Origin: an uncultured Lachnospiraceae bacterium
GTDB taxonomy: Bacteria > Bacillota > Clostridia > Lachnospirales > Lachnospiraceae
Direction of reading: 5' to 3'
Length of the DNA: 64,000 bases
NCBI GenBank assembly: GCA_947626745.1
Contig: CANQTF010000009.1
Coordinates: 34,707-98,706, forward strand
In this document: in pieces, positions 23,632-33,127 of the stretch
Position numbering within the stretch: position 1 is the stretch's first letter
How the letters are laid out: every line of letters begins with the position of its first letter
The notes under the pieces: model-generated
What the model was told of the DNA's origin: nothing
The model's database searches: none
The model's input: the letters and a program-made list of their open reading frames with translations, nothing else
Position numbers and translations under genes: made by a program

Positions 23632-24639
23632 ATGTCTCAGAACAGATCCTCCGGCAGAAGGCCGGCTGATGCAAAAGAATTGCTGCGGGCCGTCGCGCGG
23701 CCGCTGACCTTCCTATTGTGCCTGATCATGGTCTGTGCGTTTCTGGCGCACTATCTGCTGGACTCGGAGACGCTGGCGGAATATGCCGCAAACGACCCCG
23801 AAGCCGCGTACGGCAGACAGGAGGCTGACGGCGGGACAGAGACGGCCCGGACCGCCGAAGACACGTCCGCAGATGCCGACAAGGATACGCCCGCAGACAA
23901 CAGCGCCGTCACGCCGGACGAGCCGGGCGCATATGATACCTCAGAAGCGCAGAACGGGGGTGTATCCGCAGTCTCCCCCGCAACGCAGCAGGAAGAGGGC
24001 GAGCAAGACATGGCAGAACAGGAAAATGCAGACAGGACCGTCTATCGGGACGGCTTTTACTATGAACCGCTGAGCGATGCGGTCAAGGAGCGCATTACGG
24101 GGATCTCCTACCCCGAGGAGGGCTGCACCGTACCCTATGAGGATCTGAACTACGTGGGACTTCTCTATGTGGACTTTGACGGCAACGTACAGGAAGGCGA
24201 ACTGATCTGCAATCGGGCGATCGCACAGGATATGGTGGAGATCTTCTATGAGCTGTACCGGAACGACTACCGCCTCGAGCGCGTCCGTCTGGTTGACGAG
24301 TACGGCGGCGACGATACGCTCTCTATGGAAGACAACAACACTTCCTGCTTCAACTATCGGGTGGTGGACGGCACTTCCACGCTCTCCAAGCATGCGCTCG
24401 GCTGCGCCATCGACATCAACCCGTTCTACAATCCCTATATCGTATACAACAAAAACGGAAGCGGTGAGACATATATCTCTCCCAAGGGAAGTGAGATATA
24501 CGCAGACCGCTCCCAAGATTTTCCTTATAAGATCGATGAAAACGATCTGTGCTACAAGCTGTTCACACAGCACGGCTTCACATGGGGAGGCAACTGGAAT
24601 TCCACCAAAGATTACCAGCACTTCCAGATCGTTCTCTAA
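23632..24639 (+). CDS. Membrane-anchored M15-family D-Ala-D-Ala carboxypeptidase-like protein
   Basis: The 335-residue protein has a short cytoplasmic start, one transmembrane segment (about residues 25-45), a low-complexity Ala/Asp/Glu/Thr linker to about 135, and a C-terminal M15 metallopeptidase domain. The zinc ligands are visible in [13 protein letters not shown] (His and Asp) and DYQHFQ (His), with WGGNWN between them, the pattern of M15C/VanY-like enzymes that trim peptidoglycan stem peptides. AAGGAG precedes the ATG at 23632. It is divergent from ecfA1 and overlaps the convergent chemoreceptor gene by 4 bp, inside the rplQ-ecfA1 insertion. Confidence 0.85.
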   Translation: MSQNRSSGRRPADAKELLRAVARPLTFLLCLIMVCAFLAHYLLDSETLAEYAANDPEAAYGRQEADGGTETARTAEDTSADADKDTPADNSAVTPDEPGAYDTSEAQNGGVSAVSPATQQEEGEQDMAEQENADRTVYRDGFYYEPLSDAVKERITGISYPEEGCTVPYEDLNYVGLLYVDFDGNVQEGELICNRAIAQDMVEIFYELYRNDYRLERVRLVDEYGGDDTLSMEDNNTSCFNYRVVDGTSTLSKHALGCAIDINPFYNPYIVYNKNGSGETYISPKGSEIYADRSQDFPYKIDENDLCYKLFTQHGFTWGGNWNSTKDYQHFQIVL

Positions 24640-26339
24640 TCCGTTTCAAACATCGACATGCTGTCATCCAGCCTGTTGGAGATGTCTTTCAGATCGACCG
24701 CATTGTTGGCGATCTCACCGACGATGCTGCTGATCTCCGTAACGGAGGCCGATGTCTCCTGCGAGCTCGCCGCATTCTCCTGCGCGATCGCAGACAGATT
24801 CTGCACCGTATCTACCACGCTGCTGCGGGCCTCGTTGATCCTGTTCGTCTTCTCGACCACTTCCTCGATACCCGCAAGCGATTCTTCCACGTCCTGCAGA
24901 AGGTTCATGACCTGCGTGTTCGTGTTCGCGACATTCTCGCTCTGCTGCTCCATGATCTCTTTCACTTCGTTCATGGTGGTGACAGATTTGTCGGAATCCT
25001 CGATCAGCGAGAGGATAATGCGCTCGATCTGCTTGGCGGATTCGTTGGACTGCTCGGCCAGCTTCTGGATCTGCGCCGCCACGACTGCGAAGCCTCTGCC
25101 CTGTTCGCCCGCGCGCGCCGCCTCAATGGACGCGTTCAGCGACAGCAGGTTCGTCTCCTCCGCTATGTTGGTGATGAGCGCCGTAGCCTCCTTGATCTTC
25201 TGTGCGGACTCGTTCGTCACGTTCGTCTGCTCGTAGATGATATCAATGGATTCGCTCGTCTTTTCGTTGGTGGCCTGCAGTTCGCGAAGCGCCTTGATCG
25301 CGGCCTCGCCGCGCTCCTTCATGGACTTCGCGCTCTCGCTTAAGCTGCCCAGCTCATCGACCGTCTCCTCAATCATATTGCCCATCACAATGATATTTTC
25401 CGTCGCGTCCTGCGTCTCCTCCGCCTGACTGCCCGCGCCGATCGCGATCTCGCCGACGGCCTTCTCCATCTGTTCCACATGGCTGCTGGTGTCGGTGGTC
25501 TTCTCGCTCAGCTGTTCGGAAGCGCTCAAAAGCGTAGTGCTGTCATTCTTAATGGAAGAAATGATATCCGTCAGATTGCTCTTCAGCTTATGTATCGCCC
25601 GGCTGATATCGCCGATCTCGTCCTTGCTCTTAAGCTGCGCATCGCTCAGATGCACGTTCAGCTTGCCCTCGGAAAGCCGTGTCAGGGCGTCCACGCCCTC
25701 CGTGATACTCTTGACCATCTTGTTGACGATCATGAAGATGAGCACGACGCACACAAGCGCCACGGCCACAACGATACCGACGATCAGGTAGATGATGCTC
25801 CTGATCTGGTTCTTCGCGTCCGCCTGTGACATGCCGGCAAATACCATACCCACGATCTGGCCCGTCGTCTCGTCCGTGAGCGGCACATAATAGCCGAAAT
25901 AATCCTGCCCTACCACCACCACGTCCGTGGCGAAATAATCTTCTCCGCCCTTCAGCACGGTGTTGATGACGGCCTCGCCCGCCTGTGTCCGCAGCACGCG
26001 GTCACCGTTCTCGTCCAGCACGGAGGTCATATAGCGCGTATCCCCGTAAAACACCGTGATATCCGTATTGGCGCTCTTGCGCAGTTCGTCCGCCAGCCGC
26101 GTATGCTGAGTGACGTTGTAATCGCCCTTGCACAGCTCATCGTTCTCGTCGATGTAAAATGCCTCGTCGTTGATCTCCTCCAAGGAGTCCAAGACCGATA
26201 TTGCCGCGCTCCGCAGACCGTTCTCAATGGCGGAGGTGAGCACCGCGTTGATACGCTTGTTGCTGACCCACAGCATGACCACGCCCAGCAGCACGATAGG
26301 CGCAATCGAGATCAATAAGATTTTCTGTTTTAACTTCAT
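24636..26339 (-). CDS. Methyl-accepting chemotaxis protein with single-Cache-like sensor
   Basis: From the ATG at 26339 the protein has about 567 residues: transmembrane helix 1 (about 7-25), an extracellular domain of about 160 residues resembling single Cache sensors ([20 protein letters not shown], then [19 protein letters not shown]), helix 2, a HAMP domain, and a cytoplasmic signalling hairpin with the conserved tip [20 protein letters not shown]. Single-Cache receptors usually sense small organic acids. GGAGGG lies about 10 bp before this start; an in-frame ATG 24 codons earlier lacks one. It is divergent from the PocR chemoreceptor. Confidence 0.9.
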   Translation of the reverse strand: MKLKQKILLISIAPIVLLGVVMLWVSNKRINAVLTSAIENGLRSAAISVLDSLEEINDEAFYIDENDELCKGDYNVTQHTRLADELRKSANTDITVFYGDTRYMTSVLDENGDRVLRTQAGEAVINTVLKGGEDYFATDVVVVGQDYFGYYVPLTDETTGQIVGMVFAGMSQADAKNQIRSIIYLIVGIVVAVALVCVVLIFMIVNKMVKSITEGVDALTRLSEGKLNVHLSDAQLKSKDEIGDISRAIHKLKSNLTDIISSIKNDSTTLLSASEQLSEKTTDTSSHVEQMEKAVGEIAIGAGSQAEETQDATENIIVMGNMIEETVDELGSLSESAKSMKERGEAAIKALRELQATNEKTSESIDIIYEQTNVTNESAQKIKEATALITNIAEETNLLSLNASIEAARAGEQGRGFAVVAAQIQKLAEQSNESAKQIERIILSLIEDSDKSVTTMNEVKEIMEQQSENVANTNTQVMNLLQDVEESLAGIEEVVEKTNRINEARSSVVDTVQNLSAIAQENAASSQETSASVTEISSIVGEIANNAVDLKDISNRLDDSMSMFETD

Positions 26340-26436
26340 CTCTTGTCTTTTCCCTCCAATAGCTATAACAGTTATATACTTTCCAAAGTGTATTTTAACA
26401 CTTTTTGGCAAAAATGTACAGAAAAATTTGGCGTCA

Positions 26437-26445
26437 CCCCCCCCC
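26437..26445. repeat. C9/G9 homopolymer between two divergent chemoreceptor genes
   Basis: Nine Cs on the plus strand lie in the 262-bp gap between the Cache receptor (26339) and the PocR protein (26602). A candidate plus-strand promoter TTGTGC-N16-TATAGA starts about 25-30 bp downstream of the tract, so the tract could act as upstream promoter or regulator spacing. Confidence 0.85.
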
Positions 26446-26601
26446 TTTGTGATTTTTGCCTATTATTGTGCATTCTGCCGCAAAATCTATAGAATAATTG
26501 TCTTTCAATCGTCAAATGATTATGGTAAAATAGGACTAGGGCGAGTGCTGTCGGTTTGCCGCAGCCTGGTCCGATATATGCAAACGCAAGGAGGATCAGT
26601 T

Positions 26602-27378
26602 GTGAAACTTACAGATTTTATGGATTTGAAGATACTGCAGAAGATTCAGGACGCTTTTTCCGATGCAACGGGTCTGGCGGCGATCGCAGTGGACAATGAC
26701 GGAAAATACATAACGGAGGGCAGCAACTTCACGGATTTCTGCATGAAGTATACCCGCGGCTGCGCGGAGGGTTCCAAGAGATGCGTGAAATGCGATCAGG
26801 AGGGCAAAGGAACATATGAGTGCCACGCCGGACTGATGGACTTCTCCATTGATATCGTGCTGAACGGCGAGAAGCTCGGCTCCGTCATCGGCGGTCAGGT
26901 GCTTCCCGCGCCGCCCGACGAAGAGAAATTCGCCCGGATCGCGGAGGAGCTCGGCATCGACCCTCAGGCCTATGTCAACGCCGTGAAGAAGGTTCCCGTG
27001 CGTCCCAGAAAATCCATTCTTGCCGCCGCCGACCTGTTGGAGGATGTGGTCAACCGCATCGTGAAGCAGGAATATATGAACGCGACGGAATACAAGAAGC
27101 TGAACGTGTGGGAAGACGAGCTGCACATCGCTACGGAGACGATCGGCGAGATCAAGCAGTGTACCAAGGAACTGGAAACGATCTCTTCCAGGCAGTCGAT
27201 CATGGCGCTGAATGCGGCGATCGAGACTGCAAGAGTCGGCGCTGCCGGCGCGGGCTTCGGCATCATCGCCAAACAGATGGGCGAATTTTCCAGACAGTCC
27301 TCCGATATCTATAAGCATATTACGGAATCCGCCAACAAGATCTCCGTCTCTATCGACAAGATGAACAACGCGAAATAG
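26602..27378 (+). CDS. Soluble PocR-domain chemoreceptor-like protein
   Basis: From GTG at 26602 (after AAGGAGG) the protein has 258 residues and no transmembrane helix. Residues about 5-165 match the PocR sensory domain, including the Cys-rich segment with CMKYTRGCAEGSKRCVKCDQ and ECHAGLMDF. Residues about 190-258 contain a chemoreceptor tip (SRQSIMALNAAIETARVGAAG and FGIIAKQMGEFS), but the long coiled-coil hairpin is very short. PocR domains bind small diols and related ligands in known members. It may be a cytoplasmic chemoreceptor. Confidence 0.85.
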   Translation: MKLTDFMDLKILQKIQDAFSDATGLAAIAVDNDGKYITEGSNFTDFCMKYTRGCAEGSKRCVKCDQEGKGTYECHAGLMDFSIDIVLNGEKLGSVIGGQVLPAPPDEEKFARIAEELGIDPQAYVNAVKKVPVRPRKSILAAADLLEDVVNRIVKQEYMNATEYKKLNVWEDELHIATETIGEIKQCTKELETISSRQSIMALNAAIETARVGAAGAGFGIIAKQMGEFSRQSSDIYKHITESANKISVSIDKMNNAK

Positions 27379-27414
27379 CATAACGCCGAATTTTCTGGCT
27401 TTTCGGATCTCTGC

Positions 27415-27453
27415 AAAAAATCCCTTATGAGCGTCAGCCCATAAGGGATTTTA
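27415..27453. terminator. Bidirectional terminator between PocR gene and rplQ
   Basis: AAAAAATCCCTTATG and its complement CATAAGGGATTTTAT flank a 9-nt loop. The T-rich arms on both strands fit termination of the PocR gene and of the ribosomal operon reading from rplQ. Confidence 0.85.
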
Positions 27454-27478
27454 TGATACCGTATCATCGTCCCGGCTT

Positions 27479-28015
27479 TTATACCAGCTCCAGAACGACT
27501 TCCATTGCCGCGTCGCCTTTGCGGGGACCGATCTTCACGATCCTCGTGTAGCCGCCGTTGCGGCTCGCATATTTAGGGCCGTACTCGTCGAACAGCTTTG
27601 CGACCAGATCGACCTCTTTCGTGCCTTTCTTTCTGCCCGCTCCCGCCTTGGGTACTTCCGTCACAGGATACAATACGCGCAGCATCTTTCTTCTCGCGTG
27701 CAGTCTGGAAGGCATATCTTTCTTGATCTCCTTCTCGACCGTATCATATACGGTGACCTTCTTGCCGTCCTTGACTTCCTTGACTCTCTTGCCGTCCTTA
27801 TCCTTGCGGGGCACCTTCGCGCTGACCTTGACGGTCTCGAAATTGTCCTTTTCCTTGACGGCAAGCGCGATCAGACCGTCTGCTATCTTGCGGACTTCCT
27901 TCGCTCTCGCCTCTGTGGTAATGATCCTGCCGTTGTACAGCAGCGCCGTTACCTGACTTCTCAGCAGCGCCTTTCTCTGGTCGGACGTTCTGCCGAGTTT
28001 TCTGTATTTTGCCAT
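27479..28015 (-). CDS. rplQ: 50S ribosomal protein L17, long form
   Basis: Starting at MAKYRKLGRTSDQRKALLR (28015), the protein has 178 residues, longer than the roughly 115-130 of most bacterial L17. The extra residues form a charged insertion around positions 60-115 (containing DGKRVKEVKDGKKVTVYDTV) before the conserved RRKMLRVLYP. The ORF extends 19 codons further upstream but the ribosome binding site supports this start. It follows rpoA and closes the ribosomal super-operon before a bidirectional terminator. Confidence 0.95.
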   Translation of the reverse strand: MAKYRKLGRTSDQRKALLRSQVTALLYNGRIITTEARAKEVRKIADGLIALAVKEKDNFETVKVSAKVPRKDKDGKRVKEVKDGKKVTVYDTVEKEIKKDMPSRLHARRKMLRVLYPVTEVPKAGAGRKKGTKEVDLVAKLFDEYGPKYASRNGGYTRIVKIGPRKGDAAMEVVLELV

Positions 28016-28170
28016 TACAGACTCCTTTCTCACCGGGGAGTTCTCTCCCGCGTCATGGTGTGCATACGGCAACGCTCTTTGGACTTACTCACCGAATGCA
28101 TTTCTTGTTCCATTTATGAGCAGACACGCCGGCGCTCATCGGTCTTATCCCGCATGCCTTTCACATATGT

Positions 28171-29130
28171 TTAAGCCTCGTCGCTCGGATTGAGCTGTAA
28201 GCCTAACTCCTTTAATTTGGCCAGAACTTCCTCGAGAGACTTGCGGCCCAGATTGCGGACCTTCATCATGTCCTCGGAAGTCTTGTTGGTCAGTTCCTCC
28301 ACCGTGTTGATACCGGCTCTCTTCAGACAGTTGTATGAGCGGACGGACAGTTCCAGTTCGTCGATGCTCATCTCCAGCACCTTTTCCTTCTCGTCGTCTT
28401 CCTTCTCCACCATCACCTCTGCGGTTCTGGCGTTCTCGGACAGATCGATGAAAAGGCTCAGATGCTCGCTCAGCACCTTCGCCGCAAGGCTGACCGCCTC
28501 GTCGGGCGCAAGCGTACCGTTCGTGTACACGTCCAAAGTCAGCTTGTCGAAGTCCGTGATCTGACCGACACGCGTATTCTCGACGGTGACATTCACCCTC
28601 TCGATCGGCGTATAGATAGAATCCACCGCGATCACACCGATCGGGAGATCCTCCGTCTTGTTCCTGTCGGAGCTGACATATCCTCTGCCTTTTGTGATCG
28701 TCAGTTCCATGTAGAGTTTGGTATCCTTGCCGCTAAGCGTGGCAATGACCAGATCGGGATTCAGGATCTCGATATCCTGATCCACCTGAATATCGGATGC
28801 TCTGACAACGCCCTCTCCCTCATACTCAATGTACGCCGTCTTGGGCTCGCCTGTCTCGCTGGTGTTCCTGATCGCAAGGCTCTTGATGTTCATGATGATC
28901 TCCGTGACATCTTCTTTGACGCCGGGGATCGAGCTGAACTCATGCAAAACGCCTTCGATCTTCACCTGACTGACCGCCGCGCCCGGTAAGGAAGAAAGCA
29001 TGATTCTCCTAAGAGAATTACCAAGGGTAATACCGTAGCCTCTCTCTAACGGTTCAACTACAAATCTGCCATACTTCTTATCTTCCGAGATTTCTGCAAC
29101 CTCAATGTTGGGTCTCTCAAAATCAAACAC
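28171..29130 (-). CDS. rpoA: RNA polymerase alpha subunit
   Basis: From GTG at 29130 the protein has 319 residues. AAAGGAGG lies eight bases upstream, which decides this start over TTG at 29151. The N-terminal assembly domain ([37 protein letters not shown]) and C-terminal DNA-binding domain ([37 protein letters not shown]) are both complete. It is placed between rpsD and rplQ as in other Firmicutes. The 155-bp gap to rplQ shows no gene or clear signal. Confidence 0.97.
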   Translation of the reverse strand: MFDFERPNIEVAEISEDKKYGRFVVEPLERGYGITLGNSLRRIMLSSLPGAAVSQVKIEGVLHEFSSIPGVKEDVTEIIMNIKSLAIRNTSETGEPKTAYIEYEGEGVVRASDIQVDQDIEILNPDLVIATLSGKDTKLYMELTITKGRGYVSSDRNKTEDLPIGVIAVDSIYTPIERVNVTVENTRVGQITDFDKLTLDVYTNGTLAPDEAVSLAAKVLSEHLSLFIDLSENARTAEVMVEKEDDEKEKVLEMSIDELELSVRSYNCLKRAGINTVEELTNKTSEDMMKVRNLGRKSLEEVLAKLKELGLQLNPSDEA

Positions 29131-29160
29131 GCAAATACCCTCCTTTGCCAAACACGATAA

Positions 29161-29754
29161 TTATTTGGAGTACAACTCGACAATAAGCATCTCGTCTACC
29201 GGAACGTCGATCATCTCTCTTGTCGGGAGATATTTGATTGTTCCCTTAAATGCGTCCTGATCTACCTCCATCCACTCGGGGACCAGTCTGCCGGACGTTA
29301 CCTCAAGGATATCTTTATAGCGCTGCAGGGATCTGGATTTTTCCCGCACCTCGATCACATCTCCTGCCTTGGTCAGATAAGAGGGGATATTGACCGGCTT
29401 GCCGTTCACAAGGAAATGCTTGTGGCCTACGACCTGTCTTGCCTCTCTTCTCGTCCTCGCGAAGCCCATTCTGAACACTACGCTGTCCAGTCTGCTCTCC
29501 AGCATGACCATCAGGTTTTCACCGGTCATGCCCTTCATTCTCTCGGCTTTCTCATAGTAATTCCTGAACGGCTTCTCCAATACGCCGTAGATGAATTTCG
29601 CCTTCTGCTTCTCTCTCAGCTGCAGACCGTACTCGCTGACTTTCTTGCCGGCCCGCATATTCTTTCTCTTGGATTTCTTGTCATATCCCAAATAGATAGG
29701 ATCTAACTCAAGTGATCTGCATCTCTTCAATACAGGGACTCTGTTTACTGCCAT
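29161..29754 (-). CDS. rpsD: 30S ribosomal protein S4
   Basis: The 197-residue protein is S4: [10 protein letters not shown] at the start, LRLREKQK-type segment ([15 protein letters not shown]) and the S4 RNA-binding domain ([23 protein letters not shown]). The N-terminal zinc Cys cluster of some S4 paralogues is absent (C- form). S4 initiates 16S assembly and often represses its own operon. Confidence 0.97.
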   Translation of the reverse strand: MAVNRVPVLKRCRSLELDPIYLGYDKKSKRKNMRAGKKVSEYGLQLREKQKAKFIYGVLEKPFRNYYEKAERMKGMTGENLMVMLESRLDSVVFRMGFARTRREARQVVGHKHFLVNGKPVNIPSYLTKAGDVIEVREKSRSLQRYKDILEVTSGRLVPEWMEVDQDAFKGTIKYLPTREMIDVPVDEMLIVELYSK

Positions 29755-29890
29755 TTTTTCGGCTCCTCTCTTATTTTTGTTTACAGCGCCCTCGCGCCTT
29801 CTTCCAAAGTTTCCAATACGTTACCTGTTGCCGTGGAAATATCTGCACCGGCAGATTTTTCCGAAGATATCCACGCAGCGGATCTTTCCG

Positions 29891-30286
29891 TCAGACGCGG
29901 CGTCTCTTCGGCGGGCGGCATCCGTTGTGCGGCACTGCCGTCACGTCACGGATACTTGTCACTTCCAGACCGCATGCCTGCAGTGCGCGGATCGCGGCCT
30001 CACGCCCCGAACCCGGACCCTTCACCATGACGTCCACTGTTTTTAACCCATGAACCAATGCAGCCTTCGCGGCTGTCTCTGCAGCCATCTGCGCTGCGTA
30101 CGGAGTAGATTTCCTTGAACCTCTAAAACCAAGACCACCGGCGCTTGCCCAGCTCAACGCATTACCCTCGGTATCCGTCAGGGTAACGATCGTGTTGTTA
30201 AAAGAAGACTGGATATGTGCCTGTCCACGTTCAACGTTTTTCTTTACACGCTTTTTTGTCACTTTTTTGGTAACTTTTTTAGCCAT
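29891..30286 (-). CDS. rpsK: 30S ribosomal protein S11
   Basis: The 131-residue protein has a Lys-rich start and then the S11 core ([43 protein letters not shown] and the tail [12 protein letters not shown]). It lies between rpsM and rpsD in the alpha operon. The 136-bp gap to rpsD holds no gene. Confidence 0.97.
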   Translation of the reverse strand: MAKKVTKKVTKKRVKKNVERGQAHIQSSFNNTIVTLTDTEGNALSWASAGGLGFRGSRKSTPYAAQMAAETAAKAALVHGLKTVDVMVKGPGSGREAAIRALQACGLEVTSIRDVTAVPHNGCRPPKRRRV

Positions 30287-30325
30287 AATAAACTAACCTA
30301 CTTTCTCACTTTCTACTGGTTTATG

Positions 30326-30694
30326 TTACTTCTTCTTATTTGCCACCGTTCTCTTAGGGCCTTTTCTTGTTCTGGCATTGGTCTTCGTTCTCTGCCCGCG
30401 GACCGGAAGCCCCTTTCTGTGACGGATCCCTCTGTAGCAGCCGATCTCCTGAAGCCGCTTGATGTTCAGTGCGACCTCTCTTCTCAGATCACCTTCCACC
30501 ATGTAGTCCTTGTCGATCACTTCCGCGATCCTCTTTACCTCGTCGTCCGTCAGTTCCCTGACACGGGTATCGGGATTTACATTCGCCGCCTCAAGGATCT
30601 TGTTTGCGCTTACTCTGCCGATTCCGTAGATATAAGTCAAACCGATCTCTACACGTTTTTCTCTCGGTAAATCAACACCTGCAATACGAGCCAT
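30326..30694 (-). CDS. rpsM: 30S ribosomal protein S13
   Basis: The 122-residue protein matches S13 ([43 protein letters not shown]). It contacts P-site tRNA and the 50S subunit in bridge B1. The gap to rpmJ upstream (30695-30885) is unusually long and holds two palindromes. Confidence 0.97.
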   Translation of the reverse strand: MARIAGVDLPREKRVEIGLTYIYGIGRVSANKILEAANVNPDTRVRELTDDEVKRIAEVIDKDYMVEGDLRREVALNIKRLQEIGCYRGIRHRKGLPVRGQRTKTNARTRKGPKRTVANKKK

Positions 30695-30760
30695 TTACGT
30701 TTCCTCCATTTTTCTGTTTCATAATCTGTATACCTGCGTATACGTGACACTAATTGATTG

Positions 30761-30875
30761 GGGTAGGTCCTACCCAACCGGATCAGCCGATCCGATCTTT
30801 CCAAACATAAGGTCTGGTATCAAAAAGTTATCTCCTATGGGCTCTCTCAAATATATGAACCCCGTTATATATAAC
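30761..30875. other. Two palindromes in the rpmJ-rpsM spacer
   Basis: GGGTAGG-T-CCTACCC (30761-30775) and the 12-bp palindrome GTTATATATAAC (30864-30875) lie in the 191-bp spacer between rpmJ and rpsM. The spacer has no ORF. They could be a processing or regulatory element; no known family matched. Confidence 0.5.
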
Positions 30876-30885
30876 CTTTCGGGGA

Positions 30886-30999
30886 TTAACCTTGCACCTG
30901 CTTATGTTTCGGATTCTCACAGATCACTCTGATCTTTCCTTTTCTTTTAATGATCTTGCACTTTTCGCAGATCGGTTTTACTGATGATCTTACCTTCAT
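30886..30999 (-). CDS. rpmJ: 50S ribosomal protein L36, zinc form
   Basis: This 37-residue ORF reads [20 protein letters not shown] and continues with [13 protein letters not shown]. Cys-x2-Cys, Cys and His form the zinc site of the C+ L36 type. It is preceded by GGAGGG and lies between infA and rpsM, the expected position. Confidence 0.97.
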   Translation of the reverse strand: MKVRSSVKPICEKCKIIKRKGKIRVICENPKHKQVQG

Positions 31000-31096
31000 C
31001 TCAAACCCTCCTTTCAAAAAAGACCGTTTTACATTATATCACCATACCCATGATTTGGCAAGGGATTTTTTCGGGCTTTTCTTTGCCGGCCGTCTC

Positions 31097-31315
31097 TTAT
31101 TTATCACGCCAGATGATCCTGCCTTTGGACAGGTCATAAGGCGACAGCTCCAACGTCACTCTGTCGCCCGGCAGGATGCGGATAAAGTTCTGACGCAGCT
31201 TCCCGCTTATGTGTGCCAGCACGACATGGCCGTTCTCCAGTTCCACCTGAAACATGGTGTTCGGCAGTTTCTCAATGACTGTTCCTTCGATTTCGATTAC
31301 ATCAGCTTTTGACAT
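31097..31315 (-). CDS. infA: Translation initiation factor IF-1
   Basis: The 72-residue OB-fold protein has the IF-1 pattern ([52 protein letters not shown]). It blocks the A site during initiation. It overlaps the upstream KOW gene by 14 bp. Confidence 0.97.
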   Translation of the reverse strand: MSKADVIEIEGTVIEKLPNTMFQVELENGHVVLAHISGKLRQNFIRILPGDRVTLELSPYDLSKGRIIWRDK

Positions 31316-31556
31316 TTGATCCCTCCTGATACTTTTTGATTGTTCGTCTGATCTCCTGATCCTGAAAACCGTTCTCCGGTCTTTCTATCTGTATTTTCTT
31401 AATGACCTGCACATGCTTCCTGTTCTTCTTCTTCGGTCTGTCCGCCGTCCTCGTGCGGCCGTCGGCCGCCAGTACATAGCCGTCCGTCTCGCCCACGATG
31501 ACATAGACGGCGCCTCTGTCATGTCCGGCTGTGGAAACGGCAAGCATTCCTATCAT
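31302..31556 (-). CDS. KOW-domain RNA-binding protein
   Basis: The 84-residue protein starts with a KOW-like fold ([20 protein letters not shown]) similar to archaeal/eukaryal L14e and has a basic tail ([15 protein letters not shown]). A small KOW protein between map and infA is a regular feature of Firmicutes. It probably binds rRNA or mRNA; its function is not established. It overlaps infA by 14 bp and follows map by 18 bp. Confidence 0.85.
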   Translation of the reverse strand: MIGMLAVSTAGHDRGAVYVIVGETDGYVLAADGRTRTADRPKKKNRKHVQVIKKIQIERPENGFQDQEIRRTIKKYQEGSNVKS

Positions 31557-31574
31557 ACTGTAACCCCCTCTTCT

Positions 31575-32336
31575 CTACGGGATCGCACCGAGGGTCAGGA
31601 TCTCCGGCTCCCCGTCCGTGATCAGCACGGTATTCTCATAGTGGGCGGAGAGGGAGTGATCGGCCGACACGACCGTCCAATCGTCGTCCAGCCACTCCAC
31701 GTCCGCGGTCCCCATATTGATCATCGGCTCGATCGCCAGCGTCATGCCGGCCCGCAGCTTCGGCCCTTTTCGCCGCTGGGCAAAGTTGGGGATCTGGGGC
31801 TCTTCGTGAAGTCTCGTGCCTATGCCGTGCCCCACCAACGCCCTGACGATGCCGTAACCGTAAGGCGTCACATAATCCGCTATGGCATTTGAGATGTCAT
31901 GCAGATGCATGCCGGCACGCGCCATTTTGATACCCTCGTAAAAGCTCTGTCTCGTCACGTCTATGAGCTTCTGCGCCTCCGGACTGATCTGCCCCACCGC
32001 ATGCGTCCTCGCCGCATCGGAGTGGTAGCCGTGATAGATCAGGCCCATGTCCAGACTGACGATATCGCCCTCCTGAATGATACGCTTGTCGCTTGGAATG
32101 CCGTGTACCACCTCGTCGTTGACGGAGACGCACACCGAGGCCGGATACCCCTGATAATGCAGAAAATTGGGGGTGCAGCCGTAACTCCTGATGATCTCCT
32201 CACATACCCTGTCGATCTCTTTTGTGGAGATGCCCGGGCGGATCAGCTTCGCCAGCTCATCATGCACGAGACTGAGCAGTCTGCCCGATTCCCGCATCAG
32301 TTCGATCTCCCTCGGAGATTTGATCGTGATCGCCAT
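31575..32336 (-). CDS. map: Methionine aminopeptidase type I
   Basis: The 253-residue enzyme removes the initiator Met from nascent proteins. Metal ligands appear in order: VSLDMGLIYHGYHSDAART (two Asp), GHGIGTRLHEEPQIPN (His), LAIEPMIN (Glu) and HYENTVLIT (Glu). It is downstream of adk in the spc-alpha junction. Confidence 0.96.
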   Translation of the reverse strand: MAITIKSPREIELMRESGRLLSLVHDELAKLIRPGISTKEIDRVCEEIIRSYGCTPNFLHYQGYPASVCVSVNDEVVHGIPSDKRIIQEGDIVSLDMGLIYHGYHSDAARTHAVGQISPEAQKLIDVTRQSFYEGIKMARAGMHLHDISNAIADYVTPYGYGIVRALVGHGIGTRLHEEPQIPNFAQRRKGPKLRAGMTLAIEPMINMGTADVEWLDDDWTVVSADHSLSAHYENTVLITDGEPEILTLGAIP

Positions 32337-32384
32337 GTGATATCCCTGCCTTACCTTTTGCTCTGTCCAACCTGCGGCGGACGC

Positions 32385-33029
32385 TTACGCCCCGAGGATC
32401 TTCTCGATCGCCGCGAACACATCTTTCATATCCTTCGTGCCGTCCACGGTCTTCAGCACGCCCTTTGCCTGATAGAACTCGATCAGCGGCTGCGTCTGCT
32501 CATGGTATACGTTCAGGCGTTTCTGCACCGTCTCCGGCTTGTCGTCGTCGCGGAGCACCAGCTCCTGACCGCACACGTCGCAGATGCCTTCCTTCTTGGG
32601 CGGTACATGCTCTATATGGTAGGTTGCGCCGCAGGAGAGGCATGCGCGTCTGCCGCTCATCCTCCTGACGATATTCTCGTCCGGCACATCCACGTCAATG
32701 GCGTGATCTATCTTCTCGCCGAGTTCCCCGAGCGCCTTGTCAAGCACTTCCGCCTGGGGGATCGTCCGCGGGAAGCCGTCCAGCACATACCCGTTCCTGC
32801 AGTCGTCCTGCGCCACCCTGTCAAGCAGGATCTTCACCGTCAGCTCGTCGGGCACCAGCAGTCCTTTGTCCATATACTGCTTTGCCTCCATACCCAGCTT
32901 CGTGCCGTTCTTGATATTCGCCCTGAAGATGTCGCCCGTGGAGACATGCGGGATCCCGTATCTGTCCGCGATCATCTTCGCCTGTGTTCCTTTGCCCGCA
33001 CCGGGCGCACCCAGCATAATAATCTTCAT
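32385..33029 (-). CDS. adk: Adenylate kinase, zinc-containing
   Basis: From ATG 33029 (after AAGGAG) the enzyme has 214 residues, typical of long adenylate kinases. The P-loop [22 protein letters not shown] and a lid with four Cys (CLSCGATYH and CDVCGQEL) are visible, the latter a structural zinc site common in Gram-positives. An in-frame extension of 16 codons upstream is not supported by a binding site. Confidence 0.96.
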   Translation of the reverse strand: MKIIMLGAPGAGKGTQAKMIADRYGIPHVSTGDIFRANIKNGTKLGMEAKQYMDKGLLVPDELTVKILLDRVAQDDCRNGYVLDGFPRTIPQAEVLDKALGELGEKIDHAIDVDVPDENIVRRMSGRRACLSCGATYHIEHVPPKKEGICDVCGQELVLRDDDKPETVQKRLNVYHEQTQPLIEFYQAKGVLKTVDGTKDMKDVFAAIEKILGA

Positions 33030-33127
33030 ATCTGCGTCTGCTCCTTCCCTACCGGCAGCCGTCTGCCGCTCATACAAAAGAAAGTATGGGGGACGGTTAT
33101 CCTACCGTCCCCACGATAAACTCATGA

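Noticed and set aside
31899..33119. 406-codon plus-strand open frame
   Set aside because: It is antisense to map and adk, both certain genes.
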